NCBI GenBank assembly: GCA_902477055.1
Contig: CABSFY010000027.1
Coordinates: 1-23,758 of the forward strand
DNA from: an uncultured Eubacteriales bacterium
GTDB lineage: Bacteria; Bacillota; Clostridia; Oscillospirales; Oscillospiraceae
DNA: 23,758 nt
Direction: 5' to 3'
The position numbers and the translations under genes are program-made. Every line of letters begins with the position of its first letter. Position 1 is the first letter of the stretch. A model generated the notes under the pieces. The model was not told the DNA's origin and did no database searches. It saw only the letters and a program-made list of their open reading frames with translations. Positions 7,274 through 14,555 of the stretch are shown in pieces.

Positions 7274-7786
7274 CTATTCTGCAGATTCGGCAACGGTATT
7301 CAGGCGACGATAACCGTCCATGGCATAAAGCCCCTGCGCGTCCGGATCGCCATATGCCCCAGCAACCTCGGCAATGTACAGCACATGGTCCGCAACCTCG
7401 ACCTGCTGCACCAGTTTGCATTCCAGCACCAGCCGGCTGTCACGCACGCATTGGACGGAAACGTGCCGCGCATCGGTCAGCGCGATGCCGAACTCGGCGG
7501 CCTTGTCGTGGTCCCGGCCGGAGCATTGGCCGCATTTGAGTGCCGCCTCCCGGAGCGTTTCGTCCGGAATGCAAAGACAGAACTCCCCCGCAGCGGTAAT
7601 CAGCCCGCCGGAATAGCCGCGCTTGCTCAGGCAGACACCGACGGTGGCCGGGTGGTTGGACAGATAGGTCCACCAGGAGATCGCCATCAGATTGTTCTTT
7701 CCTTCTGCCGTGCGGGTGCTTAGTAACGCAAAGGGATTGGGAGAGGAAAATATCTGTGCCTGTGCAATCGTCGTTAATTCAGTCAT
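7274..7786 (-). CDS. Flavin reductase-like (FMN-binding split-barrel) domain protein
   Basis: A 170-aa protein of the flavin reductase-like family, whose members bind FMN/FAD and pass electrons from NAD(P)H to free flavin or act as stand-alone oxidoreductases. Recognisable family features are NPFALLSTRTAEGKNNLMAISWWTYLS at the flavin-binding start, PATVGVCLSKRGYSGGLI, and a central EFCLCIPDETL. The frame extends to 7852, but ATG 7786 follows GGAG and starts at the conserved N-terminus. It is co-transcribed with gntR. No partner monooxygenase is present in the window, so its electron acceptor is unknown. Its linkage to the sugar operon rests on the shared regulator and divergent layout. Confidence 0.8.
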   Translation of the reverse strand: MTELTTIAQAQIFSSPNPFALLSTRTAEGKNNLMAISWWTYLSNHPATVGVCLSKRGYSGGLITAAGEFCLCIPDETLREAALKCGQCSGRDHDKAAEFGIALTDARHVSVQCVRDSRLVLECKLVQQVEVADHVLYIAEVAGAYGDPDAQGLYAMDGYRRLNTVAESAE

Positions 7787-7823
7787 AATTCTCCACGATC
7801 CTTTCTGTAAATTGTACAAGAAT

Positions 7824-7852
7824 ATTATAGCCGATAGCAATGCAAAAAGCAA
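7824..7852 (-). promoter_or_regulatory. Promoter for the flavin reductase-gntR unit
   Basis: On the minus strand, TTGCTT (7847-7852), 17 bp and a perfect TATAAT (7824-7829), 37 bp before the ATG. The perfect palindrome TTGTACAA (7812-7819) lies at about the transcription start, a place where a GntR protein could block initiation. Confidence 0.65.
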
Positions 7853-8061
7853 ACAAAAAAGTAAGATATTTTATCAAAAACATCAGATGAATTTATTTCT
7901 TCTCAAACGGCCAACCAGCAAGCCTTCCGCGGACGGCAGTTCGGTTTTTTTGCGGAGTGCGCGCTTCCAGCCTCTGAAAAAATCAGCGTTTTTACCAAAC
8001 AGTCCCCGGCGTGGGCGGCAATCGATGGTAAAAATACATTGAAAACACAGGCATTTCACTG

Positions 8062-8078
8062 TTCGTGATAATCACGAA
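8062..8078. promoter_or_regulatory. 17-bp palindrome, candidate operator
   Basis: TTCGTGATAATCACGAA has perfect 8-bp arms around a single central base. It is in the middle of the divergent region, about 200 bp before the first gene of the carbohydrate operon. Its size and symmetry fit a dimeric helix-turn-helix regulator; which one is unknown. Confidence 0.5.
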
Positions 8079-8157
8079 AAATCAAGCGTTCCACGGTTTC
8101 GGCGCTGTTTTCCGAAAAATCAGCACTTGCATTTTTAATAATATGTTGATAGAGTGT

Positions 8158-8172
8158 AATCATCAGATGATT
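8158..8172. promoter_or_regulatory. 15-bp palindrome upstream of the carbohydrate operon, candidate GntR operator
   Basis: AATCATCAGATGATT has perfect 7-bp arms around one central base. Its core CATCAGATGA recurs exactly at 7881-7890, just upstream of the promoter of the flavin reductase-gntR unit. A palindrome shared by both sides of a divergent region next to a GntR gene is a reasonable operator candidate. Confidence 0.5.
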
Positions 8173-8274
8173 CGAGTAAATAATCATATTATCCGATATT
8201 TTTATATCAAATATATGATTTGCTCCTATCTCTTTGACCCACAAAAATTTGCAAAAGGATGTGTGATCGAGTCT

Positions 8275-8835
8275 ATGAAGAAAATGTACGTCCATATGGC
8301 CCCGCAATCCACGCTAGACGAGCTGACGGCGGCGTGCGAGCAGGCAGCAACGGCAGCGTGTGACGCTCTGTGTGTCCCGCAGTGGTTCGTTGCTCCCGCC
8401 GCTGCGGCGCTGAAGGAAAAGGGCGTTGCGGTTGCAACCATCGTCGGTCTGCCCGGCGGCACCACCACCTCCTCTGCCAAGTACGCTGAAGCAAAGCAGG
8501 CCGTCGCAAACGGCGCCGGTATCGTGATTGTCCCGATGAACCTCGAACTGTGCAAGACGGATGCCGGTGCGGCCAAGAACGATTTCGTCGCTTCCGCCGC
8601 CCCGGTAAAAAAGCACGGCAAGCGTCTTTGGACTCTGATCGATGCCGCTTGCCTCACCGCCGAGCAGACCGTGACCGCCGCCGGACTGGGCATCGCCGCC
8701 GGTGCAGAGCTGGCCCTGCTAGCCAACGCCGACGACGCACTCATGGACCGGCTGGCAAAGGCGAACATCCCCGCAGGTACCTTCGGCAAGGCCACGGCCG
8801 CGCCATCCGCCCTCTGCGCAAGCGCAGAGCTGTAA
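8275..8835 (+). CDS. Degenerate DeoC-like aldolase-family protein, probably not catalytic
   Basis: A 186-aa protein opening the carbohydrate operon. Residues about 15-90 resemble bacterial deoxyribose-phosphate aldolase: DALCVPQWFVAPAAAALKEK matches the CVNPxxV region, VAVATIVGLPGGTTTSSAKYAEAK matches the VIGFPLG region, and AVANGAG follows. The catalytic pieces are missing. The DeoC Asp in GAxEVDMV aligns with Ile85, the Schiff-base lysine of ADFVKTSTG aligns with Leu148 in AELALLAN, and there is no VKASGG lysine near the end. It is also shorter than DeoC (about 220 aa). Composition is very alanine-rich. I chose ATG 8275; GTG 8263 is an alternative, with AGGA only 3 nt before it. It could be a scaffold, a sensor or a diverged enzyme. 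Confidence 0.6.
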   Translation: MKKMYVHMAPQSTLDELTAACEQAATAACDALCVPQWFVAPAAAALKEKGVAVATIVGLPGGTTTSSAKYAEAKQAVANGAGIVIVPMNLELCKTDAGAAKNDFVASAAPVKKHGKRLWTLIDAACLTAEQTVTAAGLGIAAGAELALLANADDALMDRLAKANIPAGTFGKATAAPSALCASAEL

Positions 8836-8850
8836 ATGGGAGGAAGCAAC

Positions 8851-9918
8851 ATGAAAGCAGTCGTAAAATACGGCTACGGCCCGCGTGAAACCGAGCTGCA
8901 CGACGTACCCATCCCCGAGATTGGCGACGACGACATTCTCATAGAGGTCAAGGCCGCCGGTGTCTGCGGCTCTGACATTGCCTTCGATGACGGCGGTCAC
9001 AAGGAAATCCTCTATCCGCCCGTCATTCTCGGTCATGAATTCTCCGGCGTGATTGCCAAGGTCGGCAAGAACGTCACTCGCTGGAAGGTCGGCGACCGCG
9101 TCGTTTCCGACAACACCGGCGAGGTTTGCGGCGAGTGCTACGCCTGCAACACTGCCGACTACCTTTCCTGCCCGGAGCGCAAGGGCATCGGCTACGGCAT
9201 GGACGGCGGCTTTACCAATTACGTCAAAATTCTCGGCAAGACCCTCGCCCGCGTTCCCACCAGCCTGATGCGTATCCCCGAATGCATGAGCTTCGAGGAA
9301 GCCGCCATTCTCGACCCCGCCTGCAACGGTTACATGGCCGTCGTGCAGGAGGCCAAGGTCATGCCCGGCGATTTTGTAGCCGTGTTCGGTGTCGGTGCGC
9401 TGGGCCTGTTCTCCATTCAGGCCGCTCGTGCGGCAGGCGCTGCAAAAATCATCGCCATCGCCCTGTCCTCCGACGGCGACAGCCGCTTTGAAATGGCAAA
9501 GCACTGCGGCGCAACACACATCGTCAAATCCGATCTGGAGGACCCGATTGCAGCGGTCAAGGCCATCACAAACGGTGAAGGCGTGAGCTGCGTCATCGAT
9601 GCCGCCGGTGTCAACGTTGTCATGAAGTCCTGCCTCGGCATCGTCCGTACGGCCGGTATCATCGTCAAGATCGGCTACGATCATCACCCGTACAACAGCT
9701 CACTCGACCCCTTCATCGACGGCGCGATCGCCCTCAAGGGCCACTTCGGCTACGACTGGGTTTCCTGGCGCAACGTGATGAATCTCGTAGAAGCAGGCAA
9801 ATTTGATCTCAAGTGCATGATCTCCCACAAGATGCACGTATCGGAATTCCGTGAGGCCTTCGACATGGTTCGCCGCAAGGAATCCATCAAGATTATTCTC
9901 TACCCCGAAGAACTGTAA
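8851..9918 (+). CDS. Zinc-dependent medium-chain alcohol/polyol dehydrogenase
   Basis: A 355-aa MDR-superfamily dehydrogenase, likely NAD(P)-dependent oxidation of a secondary hydroxyl of a polyol or sugar. Catalytic zinc ligands are Cys39 (GVCGSD) and His62-Glu63 (GHEFSG), probably with Glu150. Structural zinc cysteines are 93, 96, 99 and 107 with the classic C-x2-C-x2-C-x7-C spacing. The Rossmann turn GVGALG is at 180-185. The overall pattern fits sorbitol/threonine dehydrogenase-type proteins. ATG 8851 follows GGGAGG with a good spacer, 15 bp after the DeoC-like stop. Cofactor preference and substrate are not readable with confidence. Confidence 0.92.
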   Translation: MKAVVKYGYGPRETELHDVPIPEIGDDDILIEVKAAGVCGSDIAFDDGGHKEILYPPVILGHEFSGVIAKVGKNVTRWKVGDRVVSDNTGEVCGECYACNTADYLSCPERKGIGYGMDGGFTNYVKILGKTLARVPTSLMRIPECMSFEEAAILDPACNGYMAVVQEAKVMPGDFVAVFGVGALGLFSIQAARAAGAAKIIAIALSSDGDSRFEMAKHCGATHIVKSDLEDPIAAVKAITNGEGVSCVIDAAGVNVVMKSCLGIVRTAGIIVKIGYDHHPYNSSLDPFIDGAIALKGHFGYDWVSWRNVMNLVEAGKFDLKCMISHKMHVSEFREAFDMVRRKESIKIILYPEEL

Positions 9919-9933
9919 GAGGAGGAAAGAATT

Positions 9934-10965
9934 TTGGAAATTTATATCTGCGCCGATTTTTCTCAGGACAGCATCGAGCTGCTCAAGGCGGCCGGACATA
10001 CCGTTCGCACCGGCGGCTGGGGCTACACGAGCAAAATCCTGAACGAAGATGAGCTGATCGCCGATATCGGAAACGCCGAGATCCTGTTCCTCGGCTATGA
10101 GCCGGTCACGCGCAAGGTTCTGGAAAATACGCATCTCAAGGCCATCTTCTCCATCCGCGGCGGCGCGCGCGCCAACGTGGACGTCGATGCCGCGACGGAG
10201 CTTGGCATCCCCGTGTTCTGCACCTTCGGCCGCGAGGCACTGCCGGTTGCAGACTTTACGATGGGTCTTATTCTCAGCCTCGCCCGCAAGATTGCCCGTG
10301 CCAACTCCGAGCTGCACGATGGCGTGTTCACCGCTCCCGCAGGAGAATTTGGCAGCGACAAGGACGTCATTTGGGATATGAACCCCGAAGGCCCGTGGCA
10401 ATCGCGCAAGGGCATTGAACTGGAGGGTAAAATCCTCGGCCTGATCGGCTTCGGCACGGTCGGCAAGCAGGTTGCCCAGCGTGCAAAGGGCTTTGACCTC
10501 GATGTGCTGGTCTATGACCCCTATCAGAGCGCCGAGGCGATTGCGGCACACGGCGCTACAAAGGTCGAACTGAACGATCTGCTCCGCGCCGCGGACATCA
10601 TCAGCTTCCATGCAAAGGTTTCTGATGCAAACAAGAACATGATCTCCTACGAGCAGTTCAAGCTGATGAAGGACGGCGTGTTCATCGTCAACACAGCCCG
10701 CGCAGGTTTGATGGACGAGGAGGCTCTGCGGGAAACGCTCCGCAGCGGTAAGCTCGGCGGTCTGGCTCTTGACGTGTTCCACACGGAGCCGGTCAAGCGC
10801 GACGATGAATACTTCAATTACCCCAACGTCATCCTCACGCCGCATATCGCAGGCGCAGGCCGCGACGTTATCTACCTGCAATCGGTCATGCTGGTCAACG
10901 ATCTGATGCTCTTCCTTGCCGGCGGCAAGCCCAGAACGATCGTCGATCCCGCAGCTTATAAATAA
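9934..10965 (+). CDS. D-isomer-specific 2-hydroxyacid dehydrogenase
   Basis: A 343-aa NAD-dependent dehydrogenase of the SerA/LdhD/CtBP superfamily, interconverting a 2-keto acid and a D-2-hydroxy acid. It starts with TTG at 9934, supported by AGGAGG upstream; no better ATG fits. The substrate-domain loop FSIRGGARANVD is at about 72-83. The nucleotide fold GFGTVG is at 172-177, followed by the acidic strand end VYDP. The catalytic triad is complete: Arg256 (NTARAG), Glu285 (HTEP) and His304 (TPHIAGAG). Its presence implies that a hydroxy or keto acid is formed or consumed in the pathway. It lies 15 bp after the zinc dehydrogenase. Confidence 0.93.
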   Translation: MEIYICADFSQDSIELLKAAGHTVRTGGWGYTSKILNEDELIADIGNAEILFLGYEPVTRKVLENTHLKAIFSIRGGARANVDVDAATELGIPVFCTFGREALPVADFTMGLILSLARKIARANSELHDGVFTAPAGEFGSDKDVIWDMNPEGPWQSRKGIELEGKILGLIGFGTVGKQVAQRAKGFDLDVLVYDPYQSAEAIAAHGATKVELNDLLRAADIISFHAKVSDANKNMISYEQFKLMKDGVFIVNTARAGLMDEEALRETLRSGKLGGLALDVFHTEPVKRDDEYFNYPNVILTPHIAGAGRDVIYLQSVMLVNDLMLFLAGGKPRTIVDPAAYK

Positions 10966-10983
10966 GAAGAAGGAGGAAGCATC

Positions 10984-11961
10984 ATGCCACTGGTAAAAAC
11001 CACAGATATGCTGGCGGCCTGCCGCCGCGGTCAATATGCTGTCGGCGCATTCAATATTAACGGGTTGGATCAGCCCGCTGCGCTGATCACAAAGGCGGAG
11101 GAGCTCGGATCCCCGCTGATCGTCGTTGAGCCGGGTGTCATTGAGCCGTACGTCAATTTTGAAGATTTCGTCGCCGTCACCAAGCGCGCCGCTGAGGCCG
11201 CCGGTGTTCCCGTTTCCATCCATCTGAGCCACGGCCTCGATCTGGAGCAGGTTGAACGCGCGGCAAAGGCGGGCTTCAATTCCGTGATGTATGACGGCTC
11301 GAAGCTGCCCTTTGAGGAGAATATTGAAAACACCCGCAAGGCCGTCGAGATCGGTCATCGCTACGGCGCAGCAGTCGAGGGCGAGCTTGGCTCTCTCGGC
11401 TCCAGCTTTGTGGATATCACCGAAACCATGACGGACCCCGAAAAGGCACGCGAATTTGTCGAACGCACAGGCGTTGACATTTTGGCTGTTTCCATCGGCA
11501 ACTCCCATGGCTTCTATAAGGGCACGCCGCATCTGGACTTCGACCGTCTGGCGGAGATCCGCGAGGCCATCGCCGCTTATCCATGCTACCTTACGCTGCA
11601 CGGCGGCAGTGGCATCTCCGAGGAGCATTTCAAGGAAAGCATCAAGCAGGGTATCACAAAAATCTGCATCTATACCGAAATGTGCTCGCTCGGTCGCGGA
11701 GAGATCGAAAGCTGGCTTGCTGAGCATCCGAAGTACACCGGCAACTTCGACACCTGCGATCTTGTCAAAGCTGCACTGACCGGCTTCACCCGTTCGGAGG
11801 AGCACTGCATGAATATGTTCATGAGCGTCGGCAGAAATGAAAATCTTCCGGCCATTTCGCAGGCCGTTCCCGAAAACACCGACCTCGGCCCGGAATACCC
11901 TTCCCTCGTCGCGCTGAATCCCAACTTCAAGGACACAGGGAAATTCTGGAACGAGCTGTAA
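10984..11961 (+). CDS. Class II aldolase family protein (Fba/GatY-like) with altered active site
   Basis: A 325-aa TIM-barrel protein clearly related to class II ketose-bisphosphate aldolases, which split ketose phosphates into glycerone phosphate and an aldehyde. The zinc ligands look intact: His83, the EGELGSLG segment (Glu132/Glu134), His175 in GNSHGFYKG and His206 in LHGGSG. Two usually conserved features are changed. The motif normally HLDHG reads HLSHG, putting Ser82 where the proton-transfer Asp sits, and the KINVNT strand that contacts substrate reads KICIYT (226-231). The protein is also about 40 aa longer than GatY/Fba at the C-terminus. I infer a variant reaction or substrate. The ATG has GGAGG upstream and lies 18 bp after the previous gene. 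Confidence 0.88.
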   Translation: MPLVKTTDMLAACRRGQYAVGAFNINGLDQPAALITKAEELGSPLIVVEPGVIEPYVNFEDFVAVTKRAAEAAGVPVSIHLSHGLDLEQVERAAKAGFNSVMYDGSKLPFEENIENTRKAVEIGHRYGAAVEGELGSLGSSFVDITETMTDPEKAREFVERTGVDILAVSIGNSHGFYKGTPHLDFDRLAEIREAIAAYPCYLTLHGGSGISEEHFKESIKQGITKICIYTEMCSLGRGEIESWLAEHPKYTGNFDTCDLVKAALTGFTRSEEHCMNMFMSVGRNENLPAISQAVPENTDLGPEYPSLVALNPNFKDTGKFWNEL

Positions 11962-11984
11962 TGCAGCGGAAAGGAGCGGCGGCT

Positions 11985-13493
11985 ATGTGGATTATGGGTG
12001 TCGATATGGGAACCTCCGGCTGCAAGGCCGTGGTCTTTGACGAAAACTGGAGCATCGTCTGTCAGGCCTACCGGGAATATCCGATGGTATTCCCCGGTGA
12101 AGGGCTGCTGGAGCTGGATGCCGAGCGCGTCTGGCAGGAGATTCGCAATGTCATCCGTGAAGCCAACGAAAAGGCCGCGCAGCCCATTCGCGCACTGGCA
12201 GTGTCAGCCATCGGTGACGTGATCATCCCGGTCGATGCACAGGGCAACAGTGTACGCTACTCCATCGTTGACTTTGACGCGCGCGGCGGGGATGAAATCG
12301 CAGAGTTTGCCGAAGCCTTCGGCAGACAGCGCTTCTTCGACCTGAGTGGTATGCCTCCGCTTTATATCGGAAGCCTTGCCAAAATGCTCTGGATTCGGAA
12401 GCACGAGCCGGAGATTTGGAAAAAGGCGGAGCGCTGGTCGACCTATGAGGATTTTATTGTCTGCAAGCTGGGCCTGCCCGCCACGGCGAGTTATTCCGAG
12501 GCGGCACGTACGATGCTCTTTGACCCGCGCAAAAAAACATGGGCCAAGGAGATTCTCGATGCAATTTCCATCACCGAGCAGATGCTCCCGGCGGTGAAGC
12601 CCTCCGGCTCACCAGTCGGGGAGCTGCCGGAAGAAATAGCCCGTGAGCTGGGCTTCTGCGAGAGCGTAACCGTTGTCACCGGCGGCCATGACATGGTCTG
12701 TGCCGCCGTTGGCGCGGGCCTCGACGAGGAAAACCCGGAAGAAGCCGTAGACATCGCCGGAACAATCGAGGGACTTGTCGCCGCAATGCCGACGGCAAAT
12801 ACCTGCCCGGAAATGCTGGATAACTTATTTCCGTGTTACCCCGCAACCACCGGCTATGTTACCTTCTCAGTCAATCTGACGGCCGGCTGCATTGTACGCT
12901 GGTACCGTGATCTGATCAATCCGGAAGAATACGCGCACTGCAAGGCAAGCGGCTTGAATTTCTACGAGTATATGCAGCGGAAAATGGACCCGGAGCAGCC
13001 GGGAAGCCTTCTCCTGCTGCCGCACTTCTCCGGAAGCGGCAATCCCTTCTTCTGTGCCGACGGGCTGGGGGCGATATATGGTCTGACGCTGGACACCAGC
13101 CGTGAGGACCTTGCCCGTGCAATCGTTGAGGGCCTGGCCTATGAGCTTCGGCTGCATTTGGAGGCCTATGCGCGTGCCGGTATTCGTCTAAAGTCGATTC
13201 GTGCAGTCGGCGGCGGCGCAACAATCGACCGTCAGCTCCAGCTCAAGGCCAATATTACCGGCCTGACCGTCGTAAAGGGCGCCGTTACAGAGTCCTCCGC
13301 TCTCGGTGCCGCAGCCTATGCGGCGGCAGGCATGGGCGTGATTGCGAACCCTGCCGATGCATACCGGCACGTAAAGTCAGGCGAAAAGGTGTTCTATCCC
13401 GACGCGCAGGCACATATGCGCTTTCAGAATCAATTCTTAAAATACCGCAAGCTGGCCTACGCCGCGAACGAGCTTGACGGCACGGCTCGCTAA
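11985..13493 (+). CDS. FGGY-family carbohydrate kinase (xylulokinase-like)
   Basis: A 502-aa ATP-dependent sugar kinase. The N-terminal phosphate-binding motif is GVDMGTSGCKAVVFD, followed by VDFDARGGDE. The GGHD motif (233-236) supplies the catalytic Asp236, and the C-terminal FGGY signature region reads AVGGGATIDRQLQLKANITG followed by TALGAAxxAA-like SALGAAAYAAAG. ATG 11985 has AAAGGAG 8 nt upstream; the frame opens 24 nt earlier, without a ribosome binding site. It would phosphorylate the imported or oxidised sugar and so trap it before aldol cleavage. FGGY substrates range from xylulose to glycerol and tetritols; the sequence does not decide between them. Confidence 0.93.
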   Translation: MWIMGVDMGTSGCKAVVFDENWSIVCQAYREYPMVFPGEGLLELDAERVWQEIRNVIREANEKAAQPIRALAVSAIGDVIIPVDAQGNSVRYSIVDFDARGGDEIAEFAEAFGRQRFFDLSGMPPLYIGSLAKMLWIRKHEPEIWKKAERWSTYEDFIVCKLGLPATASYSEAARTMLFDPRKKTWAKEILDAISITEQMLPAVKPSGSPVGELPEEIARELGFCESVTVVTGGHDMVCAAVGAGLDEENPEEAVDIAGTIEGLVAAMPTANTCPEMLDNLFPCYPATTGYVTFSVNLTAGCIVRWYRDLINPEEYAHCKASGLNFYEYMQRKMDPEQPGSLLLLPHFSGSGNPFFCADGLGAIYGLTLDTSREDLARAIVEGLAYELRLHLEAYARAGIRLKSIRAVGGGATIDRQLQLKANITGLTVVKGAVTESSALGAAAYAAAGMGVIANPADAYRHVKSGEKVFYPDAQAHMRFQNQFLKYRKLAYAANELDGTAR

Positions 13494-13517
13494 GCATTAT
13501 GACAGGAGGGACGGATC

Positions 13518-14513
13518 ATGCAATATCGTGAGATCGGAAGAAGCGGAATCCGCGGCTCCGCAATTGCCCTTGGCACTTGGGCCATCGGAGGCGGTGGCTT
13601 CTGGGACGGCGTCGATGACGACAACAAGGCAATTGACACCATCCGCGCCGCAATCGAAAACGGCATTACCCTTATCGACACGGCCCCCGGCTACGGCGAA
13701 GGTAAATCCGAGCGTCTGATCGGTCAGGCCATTGCCGATCTCCCGCGCGAAAAGCTGGTGCTTTCCACCAAATGCGGTCTAATCTGGTGGGGCGACGAGG
13801 GCGGTTATATGCACACCCTCGACGGAAAGAAGTATTTCCGAAACCTTGAGCCGTATTCCATGCGGCAAGAGGTGGAAATGAGTCTGGAACGGCTCGGCAC
13901 CGACCATATCGATGTTTACTTTACGCACTGGCCCTCCCTGCCCTCCTATCCAACCCCGATTCAGCGAACGATGCAGGGACTGATGGACCTCAAGCGCGAA
14001 GGACTGATTCGGGCCATCGGCGCGTCGAACGTTGATCTGGCACAGATCAAGCAGTACACTGCCGCCGGACAGCTTGACGTCATCCAGCCCCCCTACAGTA
14101 TGCTCAATCGTTCCATTGAGGGCGAGCTGCTGGACTACTGCATTGCGCACGACATCAGCGTTTTCGCCTATTCCCCATTGGAGCAGGGTCTTCTGACCGG
14201 CAAGATCACCATGGACTATACCCTTAAGGACGGCACATACCGCAAGGATTATCTGGCCTGCTATCAGCCGGAAAATCGCCGACGCGTTCTGGCAATGCTG
14301 GACAGCTGGCATGATCTGACGGAAAAGTACGACTGCACGCTCTCACAGCTTGTCATCGCGTGGACCATCGCGCAGCCCGGAATTACCGTAGCGCTGTGCG
14401 GTGCGCGGAAGCCGAAGCACCTGCTGGAAAATGTCAGAGCCGGAGCGCTCGTTATCAAGCAGGCTGACCTCGACCGAATGCGCAGAGATGCAGAGGCTCT
14501 CGGCACGTTCTGA
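13518..14513 (+). CDS. Aldo/keto reductase
   Basis: A 331-aa (beta/alpha)8 AKR, NAD(P)H-dependent carbonyl reduction or the reverse. The catalytic tetrad is visible: Asp and Tyr in IDTAPGYGEGKSE, Lys in LSTKCG and His in YFTHWPS. The signature region ALxRLGTDHIDVY is present as LERLGTDHIDVY, and the cofactor-binding end reads CGARKPKHLLEN. It starts at ATG 13518 behind CAGGAGGG, 24 bp after the kinase. It is the third oxidoreductase of the cluster, which suggests redox rearrangement of the sugar (for example epimerisation via a keto intermediate) or handling of the aldehyde released by the aldolase. Confidence 0.93.
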   Translation: MQYREIGRSGIRGSAIALGTWAIGGGGFWDGVDDDNKAIDTIRAAIENGITLIDTAPGYGEGKSERLIGQAIADLPREKLVLSTKCGLIWWGDEGGYMHTLDGKKYFRNLEPYSMRQEVEMSLERLGTDHIDVYFTHWPSLPSYPTPIQRTMQGLMDLKREGLIRAIGASNVDLAQIKQYTAAGQLDVIQPPYSMLNRSIEGELLDYCIAHDISVFAYSPLEQGLLTGKITMDYTLKDGTYRKDYLACYQPENRRRVLAMLDSWHDLTEKYDCTLSQLVIAWTIAQPGITVALCGARKPKHLLENVRAGALVIKQADLDRMRRDAEALGTF

Positions 14514-14555
14514 CCCAATGCAAACTACAAATAATCAAAAAGGAGGTTGCGCTGT

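Larger units (their letters stand above)
7787..8274. promoter_or_regulatory. AT-rich divergent regulatory region with several palindromes
   Basis: This 488-bp stretch has no supportable gene; the plus-strand frame open from 8065 looks non-coding before 8263. It holds the minus-strand promoter at 7824-7852 and palindromes at 7812-7819, 8062-8078 and 8158-8172. It also holds two copies of CATCAGATGA (7881-7890 and 8161-8170), one near each end. The last 120 bp are much more AT-rich than the flanking genes. I could not settle on a convincing -35/-10 pair for the plus-strand operon. Confidence 0.7.

Noticed and set aside
7929..7957. Possible intrinsic terminator before a T-run at 7945-7953
   Set aside because: The upstream GC-rich stretch does not form a consistent stem, and no gene ends there on the plus strand.
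8065..8274. N-terminal extension of the DeoC-like frame
   Set aside because: The added residues come from AT-rich regulatory DNA containing palindromes and do not resemble DeoC; start sites at 8263 or 8275 fit better.
9700..11805. Open frame of 701 codons on the minus strand
   Set aside because: It is antisense to the hydroxyacid dehydrogenase and aldolase genes, which have complete catalytic-family motifs; long antisense frames are expected in this GC-rich codon usage.
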